49,124 nt of DNA from assembly GCA_900548145.1 (NCBI GenBank), contig URJB01000013.1, positions 1-49,124 of the forward strand, in the 5' to 3' direction. This document shows positions 18,911-28,068 of this stretch, piece after piece; the first letter of the stretch is position 1; each line of letters opens with the position of its first letter. The position numbers were made by a program, and so were the translations under genes. The notes under the pieces were generated by a model. It had not been told where the DNA came from. It saw only the letters and a list, made by a program, of their open reading frames with translations, and did no database searches. The DNA is from an uncultured Eubacteriales bacterium (GTDB lineage Bacteria; Bacillota; Clostridia; Christensenellales; Aristaeellaceae).

Positions 18911-19686
18911 GCAGCGTGCGCGTGCGGATCGATAACGTATACAAAACGTTTTACTCCCGAGGCAATGAGACGGTCGCGCTCAGCGGCGTGAGCCTCGACA
19001 TTCACGACAACGAATTTGTCAGCGTGGTAGGCCCCTCCGGCTGCGGCAAATCGACGCTGCTCAACATCATCGCCGGATTGACCGCTCCAACGGAGGGAAA
19101 GGTATACTGCGACGGCAGGGAGGTAACGGGCACCGGCACGGAGCGGGGCGTGGTGTTTCAGCAATACGCGCTCTTCCCCTGGCTGACGGTGAAAAAAAAC
19201 GTCATGTTCGCCCTGGAGATGCGCGGCGTGAAAGGAAAGGACGCCGCCGCCGGCGCGATGAAGTATCTGGAAATGGTCGATCTGGTCAAGTTCGCCGATC
19301 ATTACCCCAAGGAACTGTCCGGCGGCATGAAGCAGCGCGTGGCCATCGCCCGCGCCTACGCCGCAGAGCCGGAGGTGCTTTTGATGGACGAGCCGTTCGG
19401 CGCACTGGACGCGCAGACGCGCACTCAGCTGCAGACCGAACTGCTGGCCACGTGGGAGCGGGAGAAGAAAACCTGCTTTTTCATCACCCATGATGTGGAA
19501 GAAGCGATCATCCTCGCCCAGCGCGTCGTCATCATGAGCGCGCGGCCCGGTCGGATTCGAGAAATTGTAGAGGTAAATATCCCGTATCCCCGCACGCAGG
19601 AAACAAAGCTGACCCCGGAATTCAACGCGCTGAAAAACCGCATCTGGAGTCAGGTCTATCAGGAATATCTGGCGGTGCGCAAATAA
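18886..19686 (+). CDS. ABC transporter ATPase (SsuB/TauB-like)
   Basis: A 266-residue ATPase. Walker A is GPSGCGKST near residue 50, the Q-loop is in VFQQYALFPWLTV, the signature is LSGGMKQR, Walker B is VLLMDEPFGALDA, and the switch His is in FITHDVEEA. Length and motifs match SsuB. The start follows AAAGGAG and overlaps the permease gene. It energizes import through the permease, with the two binding proteins that follow. Confidence 0.95.
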   Translation: MAGEARNLSSVRVRIDNVYKTFYSRGNETVALSGVSLDIHDNEFVSVVGPSGCGKSTLLNIIAGLTAPTEGKVYCDGREVTGTGTERGVVFQQYALFPWLTVKKNVMFALEMRGVKGKDAAAGAMKYLEMVDLVKFADHYPKELSGGMKQRVAIARAYAAEPEVLLMDEPFGALDAQTRTQLQTELLATWEREKKTCFFITHDVEEAIILAQRVVIMSARPGRIREIVEVNIPYPRTQETKLTPEFNALKNRIWSQVYQEYLAVRK

Positions 19687-19743
19687 GGTGTTTTGCGGCG
19701 AGACTGCTGAAAATGAAGTCATCGGAAAAGAGGTGGATCACCC

Positions 19744-20739
19744 ATGAAAAAACTGCTTGCCGTCCTGCTGACCTTGCTCATGACCTGTTTGCTGGCCGTC
19801 ATTCCCGTCGCCGCTGAAACTGTTGAGCCCGTTGTCCTCAATGTCGCCTACATGCCCAATTACGCAAGCCTGTGGCTGGCGGTGACAGGAATCCACCAAG
19901 GCTATTTCTCGCAGCAGGGGTTCGAACTGCGTCTGGTGGAGTTTGCCGACGGTCCCACCATCATCGCCGCGATGGAAAACGGCTCCATCGATATAGGCTT
20001 CATTGGCCCCGGCGCGCACAAGCTGTGCATCAACGGCCGCGCAAAGGTTTTCTGCCTGTCCCAAATCGGAAATGCCGATGCTGTAATGGCGAGCAGGAAG
20101 GCTGGCATCTCGGCCATTCCGGATCTGAAAGGGAAAAAGGTCGGTTATGCATCCGGCACTTCCAGTGAAATGATTCTTCAATATGCCTTGGAGGACGCCG
20201 CACTGACTTGGGAAGACATCATCCCCTATGAGATGGATGCCTCCTCCTTATTTACCGCCATGCTCTCGGGCGCATTGGACGCCTGTGCATGCTGGTCTCC
20301 CGCCACCTCTGCGCTCGTTGAGCACAGCGGCGGAGATATCTTCGCCCTATGCACCAATATTGATTTTGCAGACCGCAGCGTCGCGTTGGAGTCTTGGATC
20401 GTACTGAGCGGATACTATGAAAGGCACAATGAGCGGATCGAAAAATTCACCCGCGCGCTTTATCAGGCCATGGATTTTGGATCTCAGGAGAAAAACTTCC
20501 CGCAGGTGGCTCAATGGGTTGCCGAGCAATGCGCCACAGAGGTCGAGGTGGCTCTATCACAGACGGGAGACGCAGACTGGCCAAGCCGTCAAGATGTGTT
20601 GGACTTGATCGAGAGCGGAAGGCTGGCAGAATACTACAGAACACAGCAATTGTCATTCATCGCTTCCGGGGCGATAGAACATGAGGTTCCCGTAACCGAT
20701 TACATTCTCTTTGACAACATGATAAACGCGGCGCGATAA
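19744..20739 (+). CDS. SsuA/NMT1-type binding protein, copy 1
   Basis: 331 residues. Signal peptide residues 1-21 (KKLLAVLLTLLMTCLLAVIPVAA) is followed by a periplasmic-type binding fold: LNVAYMPNYASLWLAV, ADGPTIIAAMENGSIDIGFIG, GKKVGYASGTSSEMIL. It is clearly paralogous to the next gene; the signal peptides and the first mature residues nearly match. It differs most in its C-terminal third, where the ligand is partly enclosed. It probably delivers a small anionic or aromatic ligand to the SsuC-like permease. Confidence 0.9.
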   Translation: MKKLLAVLLTLLMTCLLAVIPVAAETVEPVVLNVAYMPNYASLWLAVTGIHQGYFSQQGFELRLVEFADGPTIIAAMENGSIDIGFIGPGAHKLCINGRAKVFCLSQIGNADAVMASRKAGISAIPDLKGKKVGYASGTSSEMILQYALEDAALTWEDIIPYEMDASSLFTAMLSGALDACACWSPATSALVEHSGGDIFALCTNIDFADRSVALESWIVLSGYYERHNERIEKFTRALYQAMDFGSQEKNFPQVAQWVAEQCATEVEVALSQTGDADWPSRQDVLDLIESGRLAEYYRTQQLSFIASGAIEHEVPVTDYILFDNMINAAR

Positions 20740-20803
20740 GTCCGTCCAAGCAACCCTTCACCCCGTTTGCTCTGTGCAAAAAAATATAGAAGGAGGATCA
20801 CCC

Positions 20804-21793
20804 ATGAAAAAAATGCTTGCCATTCTGCTGACCCTGCTCATGACCTGCGCGTCGGCCGTCGGCCCCGCTGCGGCTGAAGCCGTCGAACCCGTTACCCTCA
20901 ACGTCGCCTACATGCCCAATTACGGCAGCCTCTGGGCTGTCGAAGCCGCCATCCACAAGGAGTTCATGGCTGCCGAGGGCATCACGGTGAATCTGGTCGA
21001 ATTTGCGGACGGCCCGACGATCATCGCCGCTATGGAAAGCGGCTCCATTGACGTGGGCTACATCGGACAGGGCGCGCACAAGCTGTGCATCAACGGACGC
21101 GCCTCCATCTTTGCGCTGAGCCATATCTCCAACGGCGATATGCTCATCGGCGGCAAGGATATCACCACGGTCGAGCAGCTCAAGGGAAAGCGCGTCGCTT
21201 ATTCCTCAGGCACCTCCTCCGAGGACATCCTCGTCAACAGCCTGCTCAAATACGGCATGACGATGGACGATATTCAGGCGTTTGATATGGACGCCTCCGC
21301 CATTGTGACCGCGATGCTCTCCGGCGGCGTGGACGCCTGCGCCACATGGAGCCCCAACAGTCTGAAGATCCTCGAGGAAATGCCGGAAGCCTCCAAGCTG
21401 ACCGACAACATGACCTTCTCCGACAAGACCGTATCCCTGGCCAGCTGGATCTGCATGCCCAGGTTCGCTGCTGAGAAGCGCGATGTGCTGCTCCGCTTCA
21501 CCCGCGCGCTGTTCAAGGGGATGGATTACGCCGCCAATGGGCATTACGACGAGGTTTCCAAATGGATTTCGCAGCAGACCGCGACGTCCTATGATTCCGT
21601 TTACGCCGAGCGCGGCGTTGCAAAATGGCTGACCGGGCAGGAAGTGGCTGCGGGCGCAGCCGACGGCACGGTGGAAGGCTACTATCTGCTGCAGCGCGAT
21701 ACCTTCGCGGCGGCGGGCGCCGTCGAAAAGGATCCGCCCCCGGCCGTTGCGGAATACGTGATGCTGGATATGATGATCGAGGCCGGAAAGTAA
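20804..21793 (+). CDS. SsuA/NMT1-type binding protein, copy 2
   Basis: A 329-residue paralogue of the preceding gene with the same order of motifs (LNVAYMPNYGSLWAV, ADGPTIIAAMESGSIDVGYIG, GKRVAYSSGTSSEDIL). The signal peptide ends at VGPAAAEA. The ATG at 20804 has AGAAGGAGG upstream, stronger than the site of copy 1; a GTG at 20774 is unsupported. Two tandem receptors for one channel suggest two related ligands, or a sensor role for one copy. The histidine kinase gene follows at once. Confidence 0.9.
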   Translation: MKKMLAILLTLLMTCASAVGPAAAEAVEPVTLNVAYMPNYGSLWAVEAAIHKEFMAAEGITVNLVEFADGPTIIAAMESGSIDVGYIGQGAHKLCINGRASIFALSHISNGDMLIGGKDITTVEQLKGKRVAYSSGTSSEDILVNSLLKYGMTMDDIQAFDMDASAIVTAMLSGGVDACATWSPNSLKILEEMPEASKLTDNMTFSDKTVSLASWICMPRFAAEKRDVLLRFTRALFKGMDYAANGHYDEVSKWISQQTATSYDSVYAERGVAKWLTGQEVAAGAADGTVEGYYLLQRDTFAAAGAVEKDPPPAVAEYVMLDMMIEAGK

Positions 21794-21804
21794 GGCCTTC
21801 TCCC

Positions 21805-21839
21805 TGCCACAGGCCGCCCGCTTTGGACGGCCTGTGGCA
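21805..21839 (+). terminator. Strong hairpin after second SsuA-like gene
   Basis: A perfect 12-bp stem (21805-21816 with 21828-21839) with an 11-base loop. T residues follow only after six bases (GTTTT), so it may be a weak terminator or an mRNA-stabilizing hairpin before the kinase gene. Confidence 0.6.
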
Positions 21840-21865
21840 ATTCCCGTTTTCAACGGAGGAAGCGG

Positions 21866-23404
21866 ATGCTGTTTGTGCTGATCGGTTTCATGCTGCTGGC
21901 TTCGGCGTGTTTGCTGTGCCTGAAAAAGGACAGGGCGCTGTGGTTTCTGCTGGGCATGTGCGGCAGCCTGATGATCCAGTTCAGCGGCATCCTGATTTTC
22001 ATCGCCAAGAAGGGCGGTTATTCAAAGGACATTCTGCGTTTCCTGTTCTTTTCAACCCGGCTCAAAATGAAAGCGCAGTATCTGTATATCACGCTGGACG
22101 CGTTAGGCTATATGATCGGCGTGGGGCGGTATCTGTTCCCTGTTTTTCTGCTGGAGCTGGCGCTGCACTATTCCATGCTGCCGCTTTTGCGGCGGCGGCC
22201 GTCCCTTTCTCTCTGGGTGGCAGCCGTTCCGGCGGCGTCGCTGATATGCTATTATCCGCCGCTGTTCCGCGCGATCACGCGCCTGTGGCCGTGGGCGCAC
22301 AACGTGCTGGTGCAGGGCTGCTATTTCTGGATCATCGCCTACGTTGCCGCCGCCCTGCTGCTGCTCCTGCGGGAGCTTTTCGCCATCACCATCCACTTTT
22401 ACAAGCGGCAGTTCGCCTATATCGTGCTGTACCTGATCGCCCTCAGCGGCCTGTACCTGCTTTACTGCGGACAGGATCCCGCGCAGGTCTACCGCTTTTA
22501 CAGCTACGACTATATCTGGAATAAGGGCGTCGGATACCTGCAATACGCGCCGTCCATCGGCGGCTATATCATCCTCGTGGTCGTCAATGTCATCTGCGGT
22601 TCGCTCGGCTTTTTCAGCCTGATGAACTACACCCGCGATACCGTGCTTGACGGGATTGAGGAAACGGGATTGGAACGTCGTTTTGACATCGCGCGCACGG
22701 GCGCGTCCGTATTCGTACACTCCATCAAGAATCAGCTTCTGGCTAACCGCGTGCTTGAAAAGCGCATGCAGCGGGAACTGGAAAAGGAAACGCCGGATAT
22801 CGCCTGCCTGCGCGACTGGACCCGTCAGCTGCGCGATAATAATGAGCTGTTGCTGGAACGCTGCGCAGAACTCTACGGCACGGTCAGGCGCAAATCCGTC
22901 ACCCTCATGCCCGTTACAATAGCGCAGATCGGACAGACGGCGGCGGAACGCTTTGCGCGAAAATACCCGGAGGCGCCGCTGGAAATGCGGTTGAATGGTA
23001 GGATTCCGGTGCTTGCCGACCGCAGCTATCTCAGCGAGGCGCTCTATAACCTGATGACGAACGCTTGGGAGGCGAATACTGCGGCAGGCAGGACGAACAG
23101 CCCGGTGACCGTCGTCAGCCATGCGGAGCGGCTCTATACGCTGCTGGAGGTGCGCGATGTGGGGAACGGCGTTTCGCGCGCGGAACAGAGAAAAATCTTC
23201 GAGCCGTTTTATTCCTCTAAAAACAGCAGCTCATTCTGGGGGATGGGGTTGTATCACGCCCGCGCCATCGTGCGGGCGCATCTGGGGCATCTTCGGGTAG
23301 AAAGCCGGCCCGGACAGGGAACGTCGTTTTTTATAATGCTGCCGCGTTGCGGCGCGCCGGAAAAGGAGACGGCACATGGTCATTCGCATTCTGATCGCCG
23401 ATGA
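21866..23404 (+). CDS. Multi-helix membrane histidine kinase
   Basis: 512 residues. The first ~260 contain about seven transmembrane helices, beginning LFVLIGFMLLASACLLCL, with no obvious extracellular domain. An atypical dimerization helix follows (FVHSIKNQLLANRVLEKR, candidate His near 285). A full ATPase domain has LSEALYNLMTNAWEA, VRDVGNGVSRAEQRKIFEPFYSS and FWGMGLYHARAIV. GGAGGAAG precedes the ATG. The 3' end overlaps the LuxR-type regulator gene by 29 bases. The architecture resembles kinases that sense through the membrane or an associated transporter. The adjacent Ssu-like system is the likely cue. Confidence 0.87.
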   Translation: MLFVLIGFMLLASACLLCLKKDRALWFLLGMCGSLMIQFSGILIFIAKKGGYSKDILRFLFFSTRLKMKAQYLYITLDALGYMIGVGRYLFPVFLLELALHYSMLPLLRRRPSLSLWVAAVPAASLICYYPPLFRAITRLWPWAHNVLVQGCYFWIIAYVAAALLLLLRELFAITIHFYKRQFAYIVLYLIALSGLYLLYCGQDPAQVYRFYSYDYIWNKGVGYLQYAPSIGGYIILVVVNVICGSLGFFSLMNYTRDTVLDGIEETGLERRFDIARTGASVFVHSIKNQLLANRVLEKRMQRELEKETPDIACLRDWTRQLRDNNELLLERCAELYGTVRRKSVTLMPVTIAQIGQTAAERFARKYPEAPLEMRLNGRIPVLADRSYLSEALYNLMTNAWEANTAAGRTNSPVTVVSHAERLYTLLEVRDVGNGVSRAEQRKIFEPFYSSKNSSSFWGMGLYHARAIVRAHLGHLRVESRPGQGTSFFIMLPRCGAPEKETAHGHSHSDRR

Positions 23405-24044
23405 TTTTGAACTGCTTCGCAGTGACCTGCGCCAGACGCTCGACGCGCAGCCGGATATGCGGGTCGTGGGCGTGGCGGCCAGCGGCGCGGAGCTTGTGCG
23501 CATGGCGGAGGACATTGCGTTCGACGTGGCGCTGGTGGACATCGAAATGGAAACCACGACCGCCGGCGTGCGCGCCGCCGAGCGAATTCTGAACCGGAAG
23601 CCTGACGCGCGGATCATCTTCCTGACGGCCCATGAAACGGACAATATGATCCTCCTGTCCATGGGCGCAGGCGCGGTGGATTACCTTGTCAAGGGAATGC
23701 CGGAGGAGGAGATGCTCCTGCACATTCGCCGCGCGTGGGAGGGAAAGCCCATGTTGGAAACGCGGGTGCAACATACCGTACTCAAGGAGTATTCCAGGTT
23801 GCGCCGCTCGGAGCAGAGCCTTTTGTTTTTTATCCACAATGTCTCCCAGCTCACGCCTGCCGAGCGCGCGCTGACGCGATACCTGCTGGACGGCCTGAGG
23901 GCGCGGGAAATCGCGCAGAAGCGCTGCGTAGAGTTGGTTACGGTCAAAACGCAGATCAAAAGCCTGCTGCGCAAGTTCGGTTGCTCCCGCAGCCGCGAAA
24001 TCGTAGAGATGATTCGGGAACTGCATGTGGAGCATCTGTTCTGA
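23376..24044 (+). CDS. LuxR-type response regulator
   Basis: 222 residues. The receiver has acidic IADDF, phosphoacceptor Asp55 (VALVDIEMET) and Lys in YLVKGMP. A C-terminal LuxR-type helix-turn-helix covers about 150-215 (LTPAERALTRYLLDGLRAREIAQKRCV, then VKTQIKSLLRKFG). AAAAGGAGA precedes the ATG. It is the partner of the overlapping kinase and is followed 20 bases later by nagB, so regulator and catabolic genes may be co-transcribed. Confidence 0.9.
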   Translation: MVIRILIADDFELLRSDLRQTLDAQPDMRVVGVAASGAELVRMAEDIAFDVALVDIEMETTTAGVRAAERILNRKPDARIIFLTAHETDNMILLSMGAGAVDYLVKGMPEEEMLLHIRRAWEGKPMLETRVQHTVLKEYSRLRRSEQSLLFFIHNVSQLTPAERALTRYLLDGLRAREIAQKRCVELVTVKTQIKSLLRKFGCSRSREIVEMIRELHVEHLF

Positions 24045-24064
24045 AAAATAAAGGGGGAAACCGA

Positions 24065-24880
24065 ATGGATTTTTTTAAAGTCAGCCGCGAGACGCTGGGA
24101 TGTGGCGCGAAGATCCCGCTGAAAAAGCTGGGGGATTCCGGCGAGGTCTTCTATGAGCTAGCGCTGGATATGCTGACCGTGATCGAGGAGAAAAACGCGC
24201 GGAACGAGCGCGCCGTGCTCATCTGTCCTGTCGGGCCGGTGGGACAGTATCCCATCTTCACGCGTCTTGTCAACGAGCGCCGCGTCAGCCTGAAAAACAC
24301 CTGGTTTTTGAACATGGACGAATATCTGGACGAGAACGACGAATGGATCGACTCGGAAAACCGGCTTTCCTTCCGCGGGTTTATGCAGCGCGAGGTGTAT
24401 GCCCGCATCGATCCTGCGCTGGTCATGCCGGAAGATCAACGGGTTTTTCCCGATCCGGCAGAGCCATCCGCGCTGCCTGCCTTGATCGAGCGGCTGGGCG
24501 GCGTCGATCTGGCAGTCGGCGGGATCGGCATCAACGGCCATCTGGCCTTTAACGAGGCGCGGAACGACATGACGGCTGAGCAGTTTGCGGCCCTGCCCAC
24601 CCGCGTGCTGGAAATCAGCCGCGAAACTCGCGCCGTCAACGCCGTCGGCGAACTGGGCGGGGCGATCGACGCGATGCCGCGCCGATGCGTTACCATCGGC
24701 ATGGCGGAGATCCTCCGTGCAAAACGCGTCCGCATCGGCGTGTTCCGCGACTGGCATCGTGCCGTCGTGCGCCAGGCGGCCTATGGCACGGTTTCGGCTC
24801 ACTTTCCGGCGACGCTCCTGCAGCGCCACCTGGACGCACTGATTTATGTGAACCATACCGCCGCCGCACAGCCCTTTTGA
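24065..24880 (+). CDS. nagB: Glucosamine-6-phosphate deaminase
   Basis: A 271-residue NagB-family enzyme converting glucosamine 6-phosphate to fructose 6-phosphate and ammonia in the cytoplasm. Catalytic features are MDEYLDEND (Asp) and GIGINGHLAFNEA (His and Glu); Asn rather than Asp before GH also occurs in Gram-positive NagB. AAGGGGGAAA precedes the ATG at 24065. nagA follows eight bases after its stop, so the pathway order is encoded backwards but contiguously. Confidence 0.92.
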   Translation: MDFFKVSRETLGCGAKIPLKKLGDSGEVFYELALDMLTVIEEKNARNERAVLICPVGPVGQYPIFTRLVNERRVSLKNTWFLNMDEYLDENDEWIDSENRLSFRGFMQREVYARIDPALVMPEDQRVFPDPAEPSALPALIERLGGVDLAVGGIGINGHLAFNEARNDMTAEQFAALPTRVLEISRETRAVNAVGELGGAIDAMPRRCVTIGMAEILRAKRVRIGVFRDWHRAVVRQAAYGTVSAHFPATLLQRHLDALIYVNHTAAAQPF

Positions 24881-24888
24881 GGAGAGCC

Positions 24889-26037
24889 ATGAATAAGCTG
24901 CTTTTGAAAAACGCGCTGGTCTATCAGGATCGAGCCTTTTGCCCTGCGGAGGTGCTTTGCGTTCAGGGAAAGATAGCGGCTGTCGGCGCCGGGCTGGCTG
25001 CTGCCGGCGCGCGAACCGTCAACTGCCGCGGCAAAAGACTGGTTCCCGGCTTTATCGACGTTCATACCCACGGCGCCGCAGGCGTGGACGTGAACGCGGC
25101 GGACGAAGCGGGACTTGCCAAAATTGCCGCATTTTTCGCCTCTCAGGGAACGACCGCCTGGAACGCCAGTATCCTGAGCGATACGGAGGAAACGACGCTC
25201 CGTTGTCTTCGTCATATCGCGGCGCTGCAGAAACGCCGCGGGTATGGCGCACAGCTGCTGGGTGCGCATCTGGAGGGCCCGTTTCTGGCAGCGCAGTACA
25301 AGGGTGCGATGCCGGAGACGCTGCTGCGGGCGGGCGACGCTGCGCTGCTTCGCCGCTATCAGGAGGCGTATCCCGGCGTCGTCCGCTATCTGACGGTTTC
25401 GCCTGAAGCGGAGGGCGCGCCGGAGCTGATCAGCCAGGTACAGGAGGACGTGGTCGTGGCGATCGGGCATTCCGGAGCGGATTACGCCGCGGCGATGGAC
25501 GCTATCCGCAGGGGCGCACGGTGCGCCACCCATACATTCAACGCCATGCGGCTGTTTCATCAGCACGAGCCCGCCGTCATGGGCGCTGTGCTGGAGTCGG
25601 ACGTATGGTGCGAAGCGATCTGCGACGGCAGGCACCTGCATCCCGGCGCAGTGCGCCTGCTGCTCAAGGTCAAGGGCTGGGAGAGAGTGATCGCCGTTAC
25701 CGACAGCATCATGGCCGCCGGTCTGTCGGACGGTCTCTATAAGCTGGGCATCAACGACGTGGTAGTTGCGGACGGAGACGCGAAGCTGGCGGATACCGGC
25801 GCGCGCGCCGGCAGTACCCTGACGATGATTCAGGCGCTGCGCAATCTGATTCAGTTTACCGGCCGTCCGCTGGAGGAGGTTCTGCCGCTGACAACGGAGA
25901 ACCCGGCGGCGGCAATGCGCCTTTCCGGCCGCAAGGGGAAAATCTCCCCGCGCTTCGACGCGGATCTTACCCTGCTGGACGATCAACTCAACGTTTCCAT
26001 GACCATCGCAGGCGGGGATGTCGTATACGCCGCCTGA
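24889..26037 (+). CDS. nagA: N-acetylglucosamine-6-phosphate deacetylase
   Basis: A 382-residue amidohydrolase that removes acetate from GlcNAc 6-phosphate. Motifs in order: GFIDVHTHGAAGVDVNAAD, LGAHLEGPFLAAQYKGAMP (metal Glu), VAIGHSGADYAAAMDAIRRG, THTFNAM (metal and substrate His), AICDGRHLHP, VTDSIMAAGLSDG (catalytic Asp) and a C-terminal GKISPRFDADLTLLD. GAGGAGAG precedes the ATG. It sits between nagB and the aldolase gene. Confidence 0.95.
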   Translation: MNKLLLKNALVYQDRAFCPAEVLCVQGKIAAVGAGLAAAGARTVNCRGKRLVPGFIDVHTHGAAGVDVNAADEAGLAKIAAFFASQGTTAWNASILSDTEETTLRCLRHIAALQKRRGYGAQLLGAHLEGPFLAAQYKGAMPETLLRAGDAALLRRYQEAYPGVVRYLTVSPEAEGAPELISQVQEDVVVAIGHSGADYAAAMDAIRRGARCATHTFNAMRLFHQHEPAVMGAVLESDVWCEAICDGRHLHPGAVRLLLKVKGWERVIAVTDSIMAAGLSDGLYKLGINDVVVADGDAKLADTGARAGSTLTMIQALRNLIQFTGRPLEEVLPLTTENPAAAMRLSGRKGKISPRFDADLTLLDDQLNVSMTIAGGDVVYAA

Positions 26038-26059
26038 CAGACGAAAGGAGCGCCGCACG

Positions 26060-27220
26060 ATGCCTTTGATTCCGCTTCGCCCCATATTGGAAGCCACCAA
26101 CAGCGCCCCTTGCTATGCGCAGGGCGCTTTCAACGTCAACGCCGTGTGTCAGGCAAAGGCCGTTATCGAGGCGCATGAGCAGTTCCGCAGCCCCGCGATT
26201 CTGCAGGGAGCCGATCTGGCCAACGCCTTCATGGGCGGGCGAACCGATTTCATAAACGGAACGGTTCAGGACAAGATCGCCGGTGCAAAGAATATTGCGG
26301 CTGCAGTCAGGAGGTTCGGCGAGAAGAGCGCGATCCCCATCGCCCTGCATTTGGATCACGGCCGCGACTTTGAAAGCGTGAAGGCTGCCATAGACGGCGG
26401 CTATACCTCCGTGATGATCGACGGAAGCAGCCTGCCCCTGGAGCAGAACATGGAACTGACCCGGGAAGTGGTCAAATACGCTCACTCGTTGGGCGTAACT
26501 GTGGAGGGAGAGCTGGGCGTGCTGGCAGGCGCGGAGGATGATGTGCGCGCCGAGCGTTCTACCTACACCAATCCCCTGCGCGCGGTGGAGTTCATCCGCC
26601 GCACCAGGGTGGACGCGCTGGCAATCAGCTACGGTACCATGCACGGCGCCTGCAAGGGTAAGAACGTAAAGCTGCGCAGGGAAATTGCCGTCGCCGTGCG
26701 GGAGTGCCTCCTGCACGAGGGGCTTGAGGCGTATCTGGTCAGCCACGGTTCTTCCACGGTGCCTCAATATATTGTGGATGAAATCAACGCCTTGGGCGGT
26801 AATATCCGGGACGCACGGGGAATCGCCCTGTCCGAGCTGAAGGCGGCGATCTCCTGCGGTATCGGCAAGATCAACGTGGATACGGACATCCGTCTGGCGG
26901 TAACGCGCAATCTGAGGGAGCTTTTCGCGCAGAAGCCCGCGCTGCGCGCGAGCGCGTCCATCGGCGGCGTTTACGCGCTTCTGGAGAAGAAAAAAGAGCA
27001 GTTCGATCCCCGCGCCTTCCTGCCGCCCCTTATGGAAACGGTGATGCATGGCGCCATACCGGACGAGGACGTTCGCGCCGTCTGCGACTGCATCGAGCGC
27101 GGCGTCAAGGAGATTGTGGGCGTGCTGATTGTCGAATTCGGCAGCGCGGGCAGGGCGTCGGCGGTGAAAACAAAATCGCTGGAAGAGATGGCGGCATTTT
27201 ATCGCCGGGAGGGAATCTGA
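26060..27220 (+). CDS. Class II (zinc) ketose-bisphosphate aldolase
   Basis: A 386-residue FbaA/GatY-family aldolase that should split fructose 1,6-bisphosphate (or tagatose 1,6-bisphosphate) into DHAP and glyceraldehyde 3-phosphate. Active-site segments are IALHLDHG (Zn His), MIDGSSLPLEQN, VEGELGVLAG, SYGTMHGACKG (Zn His) and LVSHGSSTVPQ (Zn His), plus GKINVDTDIRLA for phosphate binding. It is about 80-100 residues longer than GatY/B. subtilis FbaA. GAAAGGAG marks the ATG. It overlaps the next gene by one base. Confidence 0.88.
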   Translation: MPLIPLRPILEATNSAPCYAQGAFNVNAVCQAKAVIEAHEQFRSPAILQGADLANAFMGGRTDFINGTVQDKIAGAKNIAAAVRRFGEKSAIPIALHLDHGRDFESVKAAIDGGYTSVMIDGSSLPLEQNMELTREVVKYAHSLGVTVEGELGVLAGAEDDVRAERSTYTNPLRAVEFIRRTRVDALAISYGTMHGACKGKNVKLRREIAVAVRECLLHEGLEAYLVSHGSSTVPQYIVDEINALGGNIRDARGIALSELKAAISCGIGKINVDTDIRLAVTRNLRELFAQKPALRASASIGGVYALLEKKKEQFDPRAFLPPLMETVMHGAIPDEDVRAVCDCIERGVKEIVGVLIVEFGSAGRASAVKTKSLEEMAAFYRREGI

Positions 27221-28068
27221 TGAAACGGATCTACCTGAATCTGAAACGGTTTGATATTTCGCCCGCACGCGGCGGGGTGAACCGGATCGCCCCCATGCGG
27301 GAATGGGGCCGTGAAATCGTTCTCCGCACCCAGGAGCGTTTGAAGGAATGGTCGGATACGGAATTTGTCATGTTTTTCCCGGAAGCTCATCTACTGGGCG
27401 CAGCGGCCGCCCGCAGCGGCGGCAGTCCCGTAAAGATCGGCTGTCAGGGCGTTTATCGGGAGGACACGGCGCCGGGCGGAAATTTCGGCGCGTTTACCGC
27501 CAACCGCACGGCAAACGCCATGTGGGAAGTGGGCTGCGAATACGTTCTGATCGGCCACTGCGAGGAGCGGAACGATAAGGCCGGGCTGCTGGAGGAAGCG
27601 GGAGTGGATCTCCGGGCGGCCGCGCAGGCTGTGAACCGTGCGCTGAACCGGGAGATTAAAGCGGCGCAGCGCGCCGGATTGAACGTGCTGTACTGTATCG
27701 GCGAAAAGAGCGAGGAACAGGATCGCTGGCAGGAGGTGCTGGGCGCGCAGCTGGACGCCGGCCTTGACGGAGCGGACAGAACGCGGACGGTGATCGCGTA
27801 TGAGCCCGTGTGGTCCATCGGGCCGGGGAAAAAGCCTGCGGACAGGCCCTATATCGAAAAGGTCGCCCGCTTTGTCAGGGAACGAACGGGCGGGATGGAT
27901 GTTGTATACGGTGGCGGGTTGAAGAAGGACAATGCTGAAATGCTGGCGTCCATACGGGAAATCGACGGCGGGCTAATCGCGCTGACCCGGTTCAGCGGGG
28001 AGATTGGCTTCTATCCGGAGGAGTATCTGGAAATCATCCGCAATTATCTTGAAAAGGAGTTGTTCTGA
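27220..28068 (+). CDS. Triosephosphate isomerase homologue
   Basis: A 282-residue TIM-family protein, longer than housekeeping TpiA (~250). Catalytic residues are recognizable: Lys in YLNLKRF (usually NWKMN), His in IGHCEERND (usually GHSERR) and Glu in AYEPVWSIGPG. The phosphate-binding end has VVYGGGLKKDN. These departures define a catabolic-operon subgroup. It may interconvert DHAP and glyceraldehyde 3-phosphate from the adjacent aldolase, or act on another phosphorylated short sugar, as erythritol-pathway relatives do. Its start shares one base with the aldolase stop. Confidence 0.8.
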   Translation: MKRIYLNLKRFDISPARGGVNRIAPMREWGREIVLRTQERLKEWSDTEFVMFFPEAHLLGAAAARSGGSPVKIGCQGVYREDTAPGGNFGAFTANRTANAMWEVGCEYVLIGHCEERNDKAGLLEEAGVDLRAAAQAVNRALNREIKAAQRAGLNVLYCIGEKSEEQDRWQEVLGAQLDAGLDGADRTRTVIAYEPVWSIGPGKKPADRPYIEKVARFVRERTGGMDVVYGGGLKKDNAEMLASIREIDGGLIALTRFSGEIGFYPEEYLEIIRNYLEKELF

